A DNA stretch of 64,000 bases from Ectopseudomonas oleovorans (GCF_003052605.1 NZ_QASO01000098.1:21749-85748), one strand, 5' to 3'. Numbered from the stretch's first letter, positions 26,629-37,090 are shown. Notes: a model not told the origin generated them from the letters alone. Program-made: numbers and translations.

Positions 26629-28605
26629 ATGTCAGACACCCATCACGCCCAGCTCGACTGGGACGAGCGCGGCCAGCCTCTGTCGCGCAGCTACGGCGAC
26701 ATCTATTTCTCCCAGGAAAACGGCCTGGAAGAGACGCGCTACGTCTTCCTCGCCAACAACGATCTGGCGGCGCGCTTCGCCGCTCTCGCCGACGGTGAAT
26801 GCCTGAACATCGGCGAAACGGGTTTCGGCACCGGGCTGAATTTCCTCTGCGCCTGGCAGTTGTTCGAGCAGCAGGCACCCGCTGGCGCGCGTCTGCACTT
26901 CGTCAGTGTCGAAAAATATCCGCTGCATCACGACGACCTGCAGCGCGCCCTGGCCCTGTGGCCGGAGCTGGCACCGTTCAGCACAGAACTGCTGGCGCAG
27001 TACCGCGCCATTCACCCCGGGTTCCAGCGCCTGTTGTTGGCGGGTGGTCGGGTGGTGCTGACATTGTTGATCGGCGACGTGATGGCGCAATTGCCGCAGT
27101 TGGATGCGCGCATCGACGCCTGGTTTCTCGACGGCTTCAACCCGGCGAAGAACCCTGAAATGTGGACGCCCGAGCTGTTCGCCGAACTGGCGCGACTGTC
27201 GGCCCCCGGCACAACCATCGGTACATTTTCCAGCGCCGGCCGGGTACGGCGCGCACTGAATGAAGCCGGCTTCAAGATGACACGCGTGCCAGGCCTGGGC
27301 AAAAAATGGGAAGTGGCTAAAGGGCAGTTCATCGGTGAGCCGCAAACCGTCGGCAAGCCCTGGTTCGCCCGCCCCGCTCGCCTTGCTCAGGAAAAACACG
27401 CGGTGGTGATCGGCGCTGGTCTGGCCGGCTGCGCCACTGCCGCCAGCCTGGCCGCGCGCGGCTGGCGAGTGAGCCTGCTGGAGCGTCACGCGGCGGTTGC
27501 CTGCGAGGCCTCGGGCAACCCGCAGGGCGTGCTCTACCTCAAGCTCTCGGCCCATGGCACCGCGCTGTCACAGTTGATCGTCGCCGGCTTCGGTCATACC
27601 CGCCGGCTGCTCGAGCGCCTGCAGCGCGGTGCCGACTGGGACGCCTGCGGCGTGCTGCAACTGGCCTTCGATGACAAGGAAGCCGCGCGCCAGGGCAAGC
27701 TGGCCGCCGCCTTCCCTGCCGATCTGCTGCATTCCGTTGGGCGCGAGCAGGCCGAAGCGCTGGCCGGTATCGGCCTACCGGCTGGCGGTCTGTTCTACCC
27801 CGACGCCGGCTGGGTACACCCACCGGCGCTGTGCCGGCAACTGGTGCAACACCCATTGATCGAACTGCGCCCCTACCAGGAGGCGCTGAGTCTGAGCCGG
27901 CAGGATGCCCACTGGCGCGTCGACGGGCCGAGCGGCACACTGGTCGAGGCGCCGGTGCTGGTACTGGCCTGCGCCGCCGAAATCGGCCGCCTGTTGCCGG
28001 ATGCGAACCTGCCGCTCAAGCGTATCCGTGGGCAGATCAGCCGCCTGCCGGCCAACTCACTCAGCCGTCAACTGCGCACCGTGGTCTGCGCCGAAGGCTA
28101 TGTCGCGCCGCCGCGCGACGGTGAACACACCCTGGGCGCCAGTTTCGACTTCCACAGCGACGAGCTCACACCCAGTGTGGCCGAGCATGCCGGCAACCTG
28201 GAGCTGCTGCGGGAAATTTCCACGGATCTCGCCGAACGCCTGGACGCACAGACACTCGACCCGGCGACGCTGGAAGGCCGCGCCGCGTTCCGCTGCACCA
28301 GCCCGGACTACCTGCCGATAGTCGGGCCGCTGGCCGATGCCGAGGCTTTTGCCGAGACCTATGCGGTACTGGCCAAGGATGCCCGCCAGGTACCGGACGC
28401 ACCCTGCCCCTGGCTGCCGGGCCTGTACATCAACAGCGGCCACGGCTCACGCGGTTTGATCACCGCGCCACTGTCGGGCGAGCTGATCGCCGCCTGGCTG
28501 GAGGACGAGCCGCTGCCCGTGCCACGCGAGGTGGCCGAGGCCTGTCATCCCAATCGCTTCATGCTGCGCACGTTGATTCGCGGGAGTGGATCACCCAGGC
28601 AGTGA
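26629..28605 (+). CDS. mnmC: Bifunctional tRNA mnm5s2U34 methyltransferase / FAD-dependent oxidoreductase
   Basis: 658 residues. The N-terminal half is the SAM-dependent methyltransferase (GETGFGTGLNFLCAW; DGFNPAKNPEMW). The C-terminal half is the FAD oxidoreductase (VVIGAGLAGCATAASLA; GHGSRGLITAPLSGE). It completes the 5-methylaminomethyl modification at the wobble uridine of tRNAs. Length is normal for the fused enzyme. ATG at 26629 fits the family start. Confidence 0.93.
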   Translation: MSDTHHAQLDWDERGQPLSRSYGDIYFSQENGLEETRYVFLANNDLAARFAALADGECLNIGETGFGTGLNFLCAWQLFEQQAPAGARLHFVSVEKYPLHHDDLQRALALWPELAPFSTELLAQYRAIHPGFQRLLLAGGRVVLTLLIGDVMAQLPQLDARIDAWFLDGFNPAKNPEMWTPELFAELARLSAPGTTIGTFSSAGRVRRALNEAGFKMTRVPGLGKKWEVAKGQFIGEPQTVGKPWFARPARLAQEKHAVVIGAGLAGCATAASLAARGWRVSLLERHAAVACEASGNPQGVLYLKLSAHGTALSQLIVAGFGHTRRLLERLQRGADWDACGVLQLAFDDKEAARQGKLAAAFPADLLHSVGREQAEALAGIGLPAGGLFYPDAGWVHPPALCRQLVQHPLIELRPYQEALSLSRQDAHWRVDGPSGTLVEAPVLVLACAAEIGRLLPDANLPLKRIRGQISRLPANSLSRQLRTVVCAEGYVAPPRDGEHTLGASFDFHSDELTPSVAEHAGNLELLREISTDLAERLDAQTLDPATLEGRAAFRCTSPDYLPIVGPLADAEAFAETYAVLAKDARQVPDAPCPWLPGLYINSGHGSRGLITAPLSGELIAAWLEDEPLPVPREVAEACHPNRFMLRTLIRGSGSPRQ

Positions 28606-28616
28606 TGTAGGGCGTA

Positions 28617-28650
28617 CTCGGCTTTGGCTTTCTGCGTCGCTCTACCTCCT
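28617..28650 (+). repeat. 34-base dispersed repeat, copy 1
   Basis: A CTCGGCTTTGG...CTACCTCCT segment. The reverse complement at 54988-55021 matches at 33 of 34 bases. Both copies are intergenic. Confidence 0.7.
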
Positions 28651-28756
28651 AGCAGTACGCCGTTTTCAGGCTTGGCATGGATCGGCGGACTGTTCGCTTC
28701 GCTACGCGCGGCCGGCATTCCCGCCCTACGACGAGCACCCAGCATTTCGATCGCCC

Positions 28757-29650
28757 CTATGCCCTGGCCTCGGCAAGCACCGGCTTCGGCTTACGAAACA
28801 CCAACACGTTGCCCAGCATCACCAGGCCCAGGCCGAGCAGCGCCGGGGCCGTCCATTGGTAGCCCTCAAGGAATACCGAGATGTTCAGCGCCACCACCGG
28901 GAACAGTACCGTGCAGTAGGCCGCGCGCTCCGGGCCCATGCGCCCGACCAGGGTCAGGTAGGCGGTAAAGCCGATCACCGAGCCCGGAATCGCCAGATAC
29001 AGCAACGAGCCGACGTAGTGCGCGCTCCACTCGAAGGCGAACGGCGTGCCGCTGACCAGGCAGATACCCACCAGCATCAGCGCGCCATAGAGCATGCCCC
29101 AGGCGTTGGTGGTCAGCGGCTTGAGCCCGGCCCTCTGCTGCAGGCTGGAGAGCATATTGCCGGCAGAGAAGAACAGCGTGCCGAGCAGCGCCAGGCCGAT
29201 GCCCAGCAGGCTTTCGCGGCTGGCCTCATGCCCGGCCAGCTCCGGCCTGAACAGTAAGCCCAGACCGACCAGCCCCAACGCGCCACCGAGCAGCACGTTG
29301 GCGCCAATGCGCTGCTTGAAGAACAGCCTTGCATTGATCGCGTTCCACAGGGTGGCGGTGGAGAAGATCACGGCGATCAGGCCACTGGGTATCCACTGGC
29401 TGGCGGTGTAGAAACACAGGAAGTTGAGGCAGAACAGGCACAGCCCCTGCACCAGGCAGATGCCCTGGCCACGGCGATCCAGCGGTTGCAGGCGGCCGCT
29501 GAACCAGAGCATGGCGAACAGCACCGCCGAGGCCAGCGCGAAGCGATAGGCGATGGAAGCGGCAACGGCCACCTCGCCCATCTGAAATTTGATGGCGATC
29601 CAGGTCGTACCCCAGATCAGTACGGTCAGCAGGTAAAGCGACAGGTTCAT
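28757..29650 (-). CDS. EamA/DMT-family exporter
   Basis: 297 residues, ten predicted helices in two EamA repeats (LIWGTTWIAIKFQ at the N-terminus). Substrate unknown. ATG at 29650 is chosen, with GGGAGA 6 bases upstream. Convergent with mnmC and divergent from the helicase. Confidence 0.85.
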   Translation of the reverse strand: MNLSLYLLTVLIWGTTWIAIKFQMGEVAVAASIAYRFALASAVLFAMLWFSGRLQPLDRRGQGICLVQGLCLFCLNFLCFYTASQWIPSGLIAVIFSTATLWNAINARLFFKQRIGANVLLGGALGLVGLGLLFRPELAGHEASRESLLGIGLALLGTLFFSAGNMLSSLQQRAGLKPLTTNAWGMLYGALMLVGICLVSGTPFAFEWSAHYVGSLLYLAIPGSVIGFTAYLTLVGRMGPERAAYCTVLFPVVALNISVFLEGYQWTAPALLGLGLVMLGNVLVFRKPKPVLAEARA

Positions 29651-29799
29651 CGAGTATCTCCCAAGACTGAGCACAGTCTGGAAGCGATACTCGTCGGGCG
29701 CTTGCACAAAGTTGCGCATTTATCGCTGCGCCATCACTGCCTGCCATCGCGCTGCAGGCTTTATCATGCGGGCTTTATCCATCAGGTCATTCTCAACGC

Positions 29800-31686
29800 A
29801 TGCTTTCTGCTGTCGCGCGCTACAAACAATTGCTGTCCAGCGCCCTCGCCCGCTACTTCCCTCACACCACCGCCTACCTGCGTGCCGAGCGCGAAGCCGC
29901 GCAGCCACGTAAACCTGCACGCAAGCAAAGTAAGAAGAAGTCCACTGGCGACAAGAAAGCCAGCGGCCGCAAGACTGACAGCGGTAAACCTGGCCCTGCC
30001 GGCATCTACCCTGCCACCCGGTTGAAGGTCGAAGACGCTCAGGTACAGGCGATGCGCGAACGCGTGGCGCAGGCGGTGAACGCCAGGCTGATCGGCGCAC
30101 CGTCGGACGAACAATGGGCGATGATCCTCTGCCGTGCGCCGCTGGCACGCATCTTCGCCGGCGCCGGCTCGGGCAAGTCGAGCACGCTGGTACTGCGTGT
30201 GGTGTTCCTGCTCTGTCACCTGGAGGTCGACCCCAAGCGCCTGACGGTGATCTCCTTCACCAACGCCTCCTGCCACGAACTGCGCGAGCGCCTGCAACGC
30301 CTGCTCGACTTCTGGCACTACCCGCACGATGCACGCCAGTGCGTGCGCACCTTCCATGCGGCCATGGCCACGCTGGCCAAGGAACAGCTGGGCAACCCGC
30401 GCTGGTTCGAGCAACTGGACGAACCCGGCGAGGAGCCGGACAACCCGCTCACTGGCGGGCGCCTGCGCCCCGCGCAGCAGCGCCTGCTCAAGCAGGCCTA
30501 CCAGAACGCCTACGCCGAGGACGCACGCTTTCGCGCCCTGACTCACCGCCTGCTCAAGTTACCGGCCCCAGAAGAGCCGCCCAAGGGCAAAGCCAAGGCG
30601 CCCCTGGATGCCTGCAAGTTGCCTGGCGAATTCGCCGCCCTGCCGCTGTTCGAACTGCTGCACGGGCAGATCGACTTCGCCGAGAGCCTGGGGATTCGCC
30701 TCGACCGTCTGGAGGTGAAAGCCCTCGATTGCGCGCCCCGCGAACGCGACTTCATCGAGGCCATGCAGCGTTTCCACCAGCACTTCAACGCCCTGTTGCA
30801 AGGCCAGGGGTTGATCAGTTTCAACGGCGCTTTTGCGCAGCTGAGCGAGCGGCTGAGCAGCGACGGCGGCAAATCCGGCCCGGCCCTGCTCGCCCTGAGC
30901 CACCTGCTGATCGACGAATTCCAGGACATCTCACCGCAGATCGTGCTGTGGCTGCAGGCCGTGCATCGCCGCCTGCATGCGGCGGGCGAACGCATCAGCC
31001 TGATGGCCATCGGCGACGACTGGCAGTCGATCTACGGTTGGCGCGGCAGCTCGCCGGAGCTGTTCATCGATTTCGACCGCCACTTCCCCAGCCGTGGCCG
31101 CAGCAAGAGCAGCACCCTGCTGCTGGGCACCAACTACCGCAGCATCGAGCCGGTGATCCGCGATGGCGAGAAGGTGCTGGCCGAGGTACACAGCAAGCAG
31201 GCCAAGACCTGCATAGCGGCCAAGGCAATGCAACCGGGCGACCATGGCGTCAAGCTGATCCAGCGCTTCGACCTGGCCAGCGGCCTGCCGGCGCTGCTCC
31301 AGGAAATTACCGCGCAGTGCCAACACGTCAGCCAGCGCCCCAATGCAGATCGCACCGCCGTGCTGCTGCTCAGCCGGCGCAACGAGCCTCTGCAGCAGGT
31401 GCGCGCGCAGTTGGACAAGACGCTGCCGGTCAGAGCCATGACCATCCACCGCGCCAAGGGCCTGCAGGCCGAAGTGGCGATCATCCTCGACGACTGCCTG
31501 CCGGCGGATAAGCACCCGCTGCGCAACGCGCTCTACGCCCAGTGCGGTTTCTTCGCCGGCAGCTACGACCAGGCCATGCAGGACGAAGCCCGGCGCCTGG
31601 CCTACGTCGCCATCACCCGTGGCGTAAGCCGGGTGCTGTGGTACACGCGCAAGGCGCAGGGTGCGACGCAGTGCCTGGCCAGCTAG
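29800..31686 (+). CDS. UvrD/Rep-family (superfamily 1A) DNA helicase
   Basis: 628 residues. A lysine-rich N-terminus (about 30-70) precedes an SF1 motor: Walker A AGAGSGKSST, Walker B LLIDEFQD, motif III GDDWQSIYGWRG, motif V TIHRAKGLQAE and motif VI YVAITRG. The closest named type is helicase IV/HelD-like rather than UvrD itself, because it lacks the usual large 2B insertion length. Probably acts in DNA repair or recombination. Confidence 0.88.
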   Translation: MLSAVARYKQLLSSALARYFPHTTAYLRAEREAAQPRKPARKQSKKKSTGDKKASGRKTDSGKPGPAGIYPATRLKVEDAQVQAMRERVAQAVNARLIGAPSDEQWAMILCRAPLARIFAGAGSGKSSTLVLRVVFLLCHLEVDPKRLTVISFTNASCHELRERLQRLLDFWHYPHDARQCVRTFHAAMATLAKEQLGNPRWFEQLDEPGEEPDNPLTGGRLRPAQQRLLKQAYQNAYAEDARFRALTHRLLKLPAPEEPPKGKAKAPLDACKLPGEFAALPLFELLHGQIDFAESLGIRLDRLEVKALDCAPRERDFIEAMQRFHQHFNALLQGQGLISFNGAFAQLSERLSSDGGKSGPALLALSHLLIDEFQDISPQIVLWLQAVHRRLHAAGERISLMAIGDDWQSIYGWRGSSPELFIDFDRHFPSRGRSKSSTLLLGTNYRSIEPVIRDGEKVLAEVHSKQAKTCIAAKAMQPGDHGVKLIQRFDLASGLPALLQEITAQCQHVSQRPNADRTAVLLLSRRNEPLQQVRAQLDKTLPVRAMTIHRAKGLQAEVAIILDDCLPADKHPLRNALYAQCGFFAGSYDQAMQDEARRLAYVAITRGVSRVLWYTRKAQGATQCLAS

Positions 31687-31735
31687 AACGCCCGGCGAAT
31701 ACTCCGCTCCCTTAAAGCTAACAAAGCAGCCAGGC

Positions 31736-31765
31736 GTAGGAGCCCCGCCTCGAGGCGAAGCTTTT
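31736..31765 (+). repeat. Dispersed palindromic repeat, copy 2
   Basis: Starts GTAGGAGCCCCGCC and ends GGCGAAGCTTTT. It matches 4950-4980 except in the centre of the palindrome. Confidence 0.7.
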
Positions 31766-31846
31766 CAGGTCAGCGCCACGCTTAAAACGCTGGGGCTAGG
31801 CGATTGATCGGGCTCTGGTTATGACCCGGTACTTTCTACAGGCAAC

Positions 31847-31868
31847 AAAAAACCCGCCGAAGCGGGTT
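31847..31868 (-). terminator. Rho-independent terminator of the Rsm-type RNA
   Basis: Minus-strand stem AACCCGC-TTCG-GCGGGTT followed by a run of T (TTTTTT across the stem end and tail). Strong and correctly oriented for the small RNA. Confidence 0.85.
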
Positions 31869-31955
31869 TCCTCCCAACCATCCGATATCCTGTCGGTAGC
31901 CATTCCTGGCTTGGTCATCGTCCTTGATCCTCAGCGCTCCATCGCTGCAGGGGAT
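31847..31955 (-). ncRNA. Rsm-family small RNA (RsmX/Y/Z-like, RsmA/CsrA-sequestering)
   Basis: A transcript of about 109 nt on the minus strand. Read 5' to 3' it has three short hairpins that each show GGA in the loop: CAGCG-ATGGAG-CGCTG (31947-31932), AGCC-AGGAAT-GGCT (31911-31898) and CCGA-CAGGATA-TCGG (31896-31882). Further GGA motifs lie in unpaired stretches (GAGGATCAAGGACG, GGGAGGAAA). It ends in a rho-independent terminator. GGA in hairpin loops is the defining CsrA/RsmA binding site, and 100-130 nt is the normal length. A TAATCT -10 box and a GacA-type half-site lie upstream. The 3' end is secure and the 5' end is estimated. Which paralogue it is cannot be told. Confidence 0.8.
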
Positions 31956-31961
31956 GCGTGT

Positions 31962-31967
31962 AGATTA
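31962..31967 (-). promoter_or_regulatory. Probable -10 element of the Rsm-type RNA
   Basis: TAATCT on the minus strand, 6-8 bases before the inferred transcript start at about 31955. No convincing -35 box is present, as expected for an activator-dependent promoter. Confidence 0.5.
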
Positions 31968-32011
31968 GTGATCGGCCCGCACGGGCAACAGTGGCGGTTG
32001 CCGTTATCGCC

Positions 32012-32029
32012 TGTAAGACATTCGCCATA
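32012..32029 (-). promoter_or_regulatory. Candidate GacA upstream activating site
   Basis: The consensus is TGTAAG-N6-CTTACA. One half-site is perfect (TGTAAG on the plus strand at 32012-32017); the other half is poor. Its centre is about 65 bases upstream of the inferred RNA start, the distance seen for known rsm promoters. Confidence 0.5.
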
Positions 32030-32039
32030 GACGACTGCT

Positions 32040-32570
32040 TCAGCGACCGATCATTCGCGCCAATACATCCTCACCGCCCTGACGGCGATGGACAAAGGCC
32101 ATGGCGGCATGGCCAATCACCATGAACAGCAACAGCCAGCCCAGGTTGCCATGCAACAGGCCAGCTGGAGCAATCATCCACTCGATCTTGCCGTCAAAAC
32201 CGGGCATGACGGTCATGCCGAATGCCACGAACTCCCGGCCCGAGCCGTACTGACGCAGCAGCGCGACAAAAGGAATCACGAACAGCAGTGCATACAGGGC
32301 CAGATGCCCAAGGCGCGCCGGGATGCTGACTGCGGCAGGACGGCGGTTGCGGTTGTAAAACGCCCAAAGCAGACGAATCACCACCAGCACCATCAGCAGC
32401 AGTCCTGTTGCCTTGTGCGTGCCCCAAGCGAACTTGTCCAGCACGCTGTCTTCCAGCAGGACATGGGCCAGTACGGTGACGAACTGCCACCCCAGCACAA
32501 CGGCCATACCCCAGTGCAGCCAGCGTGTAACCGCACCATAGCGCTGCGCGGAATCATGCAGATTCGACAT
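32040..32570 (-). CDS. Cytochrome b561 family protein
   Basis: 176 residues, four membrane helices. Candidate haem-ligand histidines are in RWLHWGM, THKATG, GLLHGNLGW and GHAAMAFVH. Members are di-haem quinol-oxidising inner-membrane proteins, often linked to superoxide or periplasmic electron transfer. It stops just before the GacA-type site of the small RNA, which reads in the same direction. Confidence 0.87.
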   Translation of the reverse strand: MSNLHDSAQRYGAVTRWLHWGMAVVLGWQFVTVLAHVLLEDSVLDKFAWGTHKATGLLLMVLVVIRLLWAFYNRNRRPAAVSIPARLGHLALYALLFVIPFVALLRQYGSGREFVAFGMTVMPGFDGKIEWMIAPAGLLHGNLGWLLLFMVIGHAAMAFVHRRQGGEDVLARMIGR

Positions 32571-32725
32571 CGTGGTTCCTCTCCAATGTCATGTACGAAA
32601 ACGGTGTTCGGGCCAGACGGCGGAATGCCCCATCCGAGGCAAAGACCCGCCCCAGACGCAATGGTGCCGCGCAGCAGAACGTTGATGCGCCTATAGATGT
32701 TAGCGGGTATGTCAGAAGGGCATCA

Positions 32726-32756
32726 CGTCACGCCCCCGGCAGGCGGGGGCGTGACG
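32726..32756. terminator. Strong hairpin downstream of mdoH
   Basis: Perfect 12-bp arms CGTCACGCCCCC/GGGGGCGTGACG with a 7-base loop, 5 bases past the mdoH stop. There is no T-run, so termination efficiency is uncertain. Confidence 0.6.
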
Positions 32757-32761
32757 GATGA

Positions 32762-35302
32762 TCAGGCGTCGCGCAGGGCTTCGCGCCAGGCGTGATATTG
32801 CGGCTCCTGCCAGATGCGCGCGTGCAGGCGCGCCATGCCGTCAGGATCGTTGAGCAGACGCCAGCGGGTCGCCTCGACCTTACCCTCAGGTCCGGCGCTG
32901 AGGATCTCATCGATACGCTCGTTGCGCAGCGCTTCGGCAGCAGGCACCACCTTGGCGTGGCGGGCACGGGCCATGGCGCAGACCAGGGCGTTGTACAGCG
33001 GGTCGACCACTGCACGCAGGAAGCCCTTGCGCAGAGCCCGTGAGCTGTTCAGTTGCTCGTACTCGGCGGTGTTGCTCAGCTCCACCGGCACCTTGTGTTC
33101 TTCCGGAATCAGGAACAGCTTGCTGCGCCGTGCTGCCAGGCCCGGTGCCGTGCGGCTGGTCAGCACCGAGACCACCGGCGACAGCACCAGTGAAATGACG
33201 ATAGGTGCCAGCCACCAGAGGAAGTCCGGGTTGAGCCAGGCCACCAGCGCCGTCCAGCTGAGTCCGATCAGCACCTGGGTGCCATGACGGCGGAAGGCTT
33301 CGCTCCAGGGGGTCGAGTCATCCACGCGCTGCGGCGAGTTCCACTGCACCGACCAACCGAGGAAGGCGGCGGTGACGAACAGGCTGTGGAACAGCATGCG
33401 CACCGGCGCCAGCAGCACCGAGCAGGACGCCTCCAGCAGCATCGACAACAGCACCCGCGTGCGCCCACCGTAGGCCTCGGCACCCTTGATCCAGATCAGC
33501 AGCACGCTGAGCAGCTTGGGCAGGAACAGCAGGGTCATGGTCGCCGAGAACAGGGCGATGGCCTCGTGTGGCTGCCAGCGCGGCCACAGTGGATAGAGCT
33601 GGTTGGGCTGCAGGAAGTACTCCGGCACCATCAGCGTATGAATCGCCAGCAGGCAGGTCGAGAGCACCAGGAACAACAGCCACAGCGGCGCGGACAGGTA
33701 GGACATGACCCCGGTGAGAAACACCACGCGGTGTACCGCGTGCATGCCACGCACCAGGAACAGGCGGAAGTTCATCAGGTTGCCATGGCACCAGCGGCGG
33801 TCACGCTTGAGCTCGTCGAGCAGGTTCGGCGGCAACTCTTCATAGCTGCCCGGCAGGTCGTAGGCGATCCATACGCCCCAACCGGCGCGGCGCATCAGCG
33901 CGGCTTCGACGAAATCGTGGGAGAGGATCGCGCCGGCGAAGGAACCGGTGCCCGGCAGCGGCGCCAGGGCGCAGTGCTCGATGAAGGGTTTGACCCGAAT
34001 GATCGCGTTGTGACCCCAGTAATGCGATTCACCCAGCTGCCAGAAGTTGAGGCCAGCGGTGAACAGCGGCCCGTAGACGCTGGTAGCGAACTGTTGCAGC
34101 CGCGCATAGAGGGTGTCCATCCCGGACGCCTTGGGCGCGGTCTGGATGATGCCGGCACCCGGATTGGCCTCCATCAGGCGTACCAGGCGGGTCAGGCATT
34201 CGCCGCTCATCACGCTGTCGGCATCGAGCACCACCATGTAGCGGTAGTTGCTGCCCCAGCGCCGGCAGAAGTCGTCGATGTTGCCGCTCTTGCGCTTCAC
34301 CCGACGGCGACGACGGCGGTAGAAGATATGGTCGAAGCCTTCCACCTCACTGCACAGCTCCATCCAGGCCTGCTGTTCGGCGACGCAGATGTCCGGGTCG
34401 TTACTGTCACTGAGGATGAAGAAATCGAAATGCTCCAGTTGCCCGGTAGCCTTGAGCGATTCGAAGGTCGCCCGCAGGCCGGCGAACACACGCGGCACGT
34501 GCTCGTTGGCAATCGGCATGACCAGCGCCGTGCGCGCCCGGGGTGAAATGGGTTCATCACCGCAGCTGCTGGCCGAGATGCTGTAACGATCGCGGCCCTT
34601 GAGCAACTGGAAGAAGCCCATCAGCGCAGTCCAGAAGCCCATCGACACCCAGCAGAACAACAGGGCGAACAGCGCCAGAATGCTGGTCTGCACCACATAA
34701 GGCAGGATCTGCCGCGCCGACTCGTGCAACGGCTGCTCGAATACCAGGCCCAGATCGACCAGCGACCAACCCTGATAGGGCAGTACCGATTTCATGTACC
34801 AGGTGGCGACCACGGTCTGCGCGATCATCAGCACCAACAGTGCCGTGCGGCGCACCGCAGCGACATGCCGCCAACGCTCTTCGGCGAAGTCTTCGCTCTC
34901 ACGTGTACGAGGTCGCGGGGCGGGTTTCTCGCCCTTCAGACGGCGCCAGCCGCGATCCAGGATATTGGTCTGCCAGGGCTCCGGCACCATACGCGTACGT
35001 CTGATCGGAGGGGTCGACTCGATGGTGGGCCGTCCCTGATGATCCTGCACGATGCGGCAGCCGCGCTCGACGGCATCCGGCCAACCCAGCGCCAAGCGAG
35101 CCGGCACCGAATCGAGCAGCACACGGGTTTCTTCAAGGGGTTCGGCTGCTTTGCGCTCCTGTTCCTGCAAAGCCCTGTGCAACGTGGCGAGATCCCCGCC
35201 CTCCTCTTCCAGGCGATGAGCCAGAGCCTGCTGCCGCTCATGATCGAGCGGCAGTTCTCCCAGATACTCCTGGATTTGCGTAGGGTCTAGAGTGTTATTC
35301 AT
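32762..35302 (-). CDS. mdoH: Osmoregulated periplasmic glucan glucosyltransferase MdoH/OpgH
   Basis: 846 residues. This inner-membrane glycosyltransferase family 2 enzyme polymerises beta-glucan from UDP-glucose. Multiple membrane helices flank a cytoplasmic catalytic domain with DADSVMSGE and the RDRRWCHGN (QxxRW-like) motif. It starts at ATG 35302, overlapping the end of mdoG by 8 bases, so the pair is translationally coupled. Longer upstream codons are inside mdoG. Confidence 0.93.
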   Translation of the reverse strand: MNNTLDPTQIQEYLGELPLDHERQQALAHRLEEEGGDLATLHRALQEQERKAAEPLEETRVLLDSVPARLALGWPDAVERGCRIVQDHQGRPTIESTPPIRRTRMVPEPWQTNILDRGWRRLKGEKPAPRPRTRESEDFAEERWRHVAAVRRTALLVLMIAQTVVATWYMKSVLPYQGWSLVDLGLVFEQPLHESARQILPYVVQTSILALFALLFCWVSMGFWTALMGFFQLLKGRDRYSISASSCGDEPISPRARTALVMPIANEHVPRVFAGLRATFESLKATGQLEHFDFFILSDSNDPDICVAEQQAWMELCSEVEGFDHIFYRRRRRRVKRKSGNIDDFCRRWGSNYRYMVVLDADSVMSGECLTRLVRLMEANPGAGIIQTAPKASGMDTLYARLQQFATSVYGPLFTAGLNFWQLGESHYWGHNAIIRVKPFIEHCALAPLPGTGSFAGAILSHDFVEAALMRRAGWGVWIAYDLPGSYEELPPNLLDELKRDRRWCHGNLMNFRLFLVRGMHAVHRVVFLTGVMSYLSAPLWLLFLVLSTCLLAIHTLMVPEYFLQPNQLYPLWPRWQPHEAIALFSATMTLLFLPKLLSVLLIWIKGAEAYGGRTRVLLSMLLEASCSVLLAPVRMLFHSLFVTAAFLGWSVQWNSPQRVDDSTPWSEAFRRHGTQVLIGLSWTALVAWLNPDFLWWLAPIVISLVLSPVVSVLTSRTAPGLAARRSKLFLIPEEHKVPVELSNTAEYEQLNSSRALRKGFLRAVVDPLYNALVCAMARARHAKVVPAAEALRNERIDEILSAGPEGKVEATRWRLLNDPDGMARLHARIWQEPQYHAWREALRDA

Positions 35303-36854
35303 GGGCAGGCAGCTGATAGCTCCAGGTTTCCGACAGGGGCTTGCCGTCCTCGACCAGGGCGGCACGCATCTCCACCGGCTGCGCCGGGTTCTTGACCTTG
35401 ATGCGCAGCATCAGGCGCCAGCCTTTGCTGACCGGGTTGTAACGCAGGCTGTCTTCCAGCAACTCGGCGTTGCCATCGACGCTGACCTGAACGGTCGGCG
35501 CCGCGTCGGGCGAACGCTTGGCCAGCGCCTCACCGACGAAATCGACCACCAGCGCAGTACTGCCATCAGCCTGACGAATCAGGTTGGCCTGCTTGATATC
35601 ACCCTCCGACAGCCGGGTCTGGCTGACCATGGCCAGTTGCGGGTCATGCAGTTTGGCATCGTCACGGCTGAAGTGTAGGCGATAGGCCACATCCAACGAC
35701 TCACCCGGCGCCGGCAGCTTTTCCGGGCGCCACAGGGCGACGATGTTGTCGTTGGTTTCATCCGGGGTGGGAATTTCCACTAGCTCGACATGGCCGCCCC
35801 CCCAATCACCGACGGTCTCCACCCAGCCGCTCGGCCGCAGCTCGTAGCGATCATCGAGATCCTGATACTGGTTGAAGTCGCGGCCACGCTGCATCAGGCC
35901 GAAACCGCGCGGGTTGTCGATGCGGTAGCTGCTGACGTTGAGGCGTTGCGGGTTGTTCAGCGGACGCCAGATCCACTCGCCGTTGCCGGCATGAATCCCC
36001 AGGCCTTCGGAATCATGCAGTTGCGGACGGTAGTTGGGGCGTGGCCAGGGTTGGTTGGCACCGAACAGGTACATGCTGGTCAGCGGCGCGATGCCGAGTT
36101 TTTCGACGTTCTCGCGCAGGTAGACCTTCGATTGCACGTCGAGCACGCTGTCGCGGCCCGGTTTGATTTCCATGCGGTAGGCGCCGGTGGCCCGTGGCGA
36201 GTCAAGCAATGCGTAGATCACCAGGCTGCGGCGGTCGGGCTGTGGCTTTTCGATCCAGAACTCGGTGAAACGCGGAAATTCCTCGCCAGACGGCAGCGCA
36301 GTGTCGATGGCCAGACCGCGTGCGGAAAGACCGAACACCTGCCCCTTGCCGACGATGCGGAAGTAGCTGGCGCCGAGCACGCTCATCACTTCGTCGTGCG
36401 TACCTTTGGCATTGATCTCGTTGATGACCTTGAAGCCGGCAAAACCGAGATCCTTGAGGTCGTCCGGGTTCAGATTGAGGTCGCCGAAGTCGAACATCGA
36501 CGGGTCGTACTTGATCTCGCGAGTACCCTCGGCGGTCACCTCATTGATCTTCACCGGCACATCGAAGTGCATGCCCTGGTGAAAGAAGTACAGCCGGAAC
36601 GGCGTCTTGCCATCCGCCCAGTGTGCCTTCTCTTCGAGGAAGCGCACCTTTTGATAGCCGGCGAACGGCAGCTCACGCAGCGAAGCGGGCAACTGGCTTT
36701 GCGGGGCACTGTAGCCTTCTGCAGCCAAAGCCTTGGCCTTGACCGCCACATCATCCAGATCGAAGGCCCAGCTCTGGGCAGCGAACAACAGCGGGAGCAC
36801 GCAGAGGGCCAGCTTGCCGGCCTTGCCCATACGGGTTCCAGAACAACGACTCAT
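35295..36854 (-). CDS. mdoG: Periplasmic glucan biosynthesis protein MdoG/OpgG
   Basis: 519 residues. A signal peptide (about residues 8-30, ending near QSWAFD) precedes the OpgG beta-sandwich domains ([38 protein letters not shown]). It is needed for glucan branching or release in the periplasm. ATG 36854 is chosen with GGAGG about 10 bases upstream; an ATG at 36830 is also possible. First gene of the mdoGH operon. Confidence 0.93.
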   Translation of the reverse strand: MSRCSGTRMGKAGKLALCVLPLLFAAQSWAFDLDDVAVKAKALAAEGYSAPQSQLPASLRELPFAGYQKVRFLEEKAHWADGKTPFRLYFFHQGMHFDVPVKINEVTAEGTREIKYDPSMFDFGDLNLNPDDLKDLGFAGFKVINEINAKGTHDEVMSVLGASYFRIVGKGQVFGLSARGLAIDTALPSGEEFPRFTEFWIEKPQPDRRSLVIYALLDSPRATGAYRMEIKPGRDSVLDVQSKVYLRENVEKLGIAPLTSMYLFGANQPWPRPNYRPQLHDSEGLGIHAGNGEWIWRPLNNPQRLNVSSYRIDNPRGFGLMQRGRDFNQYQDLDDRYELRPSGWVETVGDWGGGHVELVEIPTPDETNDNIVALWRPEKLPAPGESLDVAYRLHFSRDDAKLHDPQLAMVSQTRLSEGDIKQANLIRQADGSTALVVDFVGEALAKRSPDAAPTVQVSVDGNAELLEDSLRYNPVSKGWRLMLRIKVKNPAQPVEMRAALVEDGKPLSETWSYQLPAHE

Positions 36855-37090
36855 CGACACACAACCTCCAGGGCAACACGTACTGACGGGCAGCGGCCAG
36901 CCCATCAGGCGGTCGCTGCGCGAGTTGAAATCAGGCGAATGATGCAAAGACAACGCGAGCGCGATACAGGTAGTCAGCCGGACGGCGACATCCCCGCATG
37001 CGCGGATTCTTTCTGCGCATTATTACCAGATCGTGAAGTCCGGCACAGGTACCCACTCAAGTAAATTTTCCGCCACCTTGGACCACGCCC

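Noticed and set aside
33284..34546. Long open frame antisense to mdoH (and similar long ones at 37442-39265 and 54907-56805)
   Set aside because: These mirror conserved genes on the other strand. Their translations are Arg/Gln/His-rich and resemble no family, as is usual in high-GC DNA.
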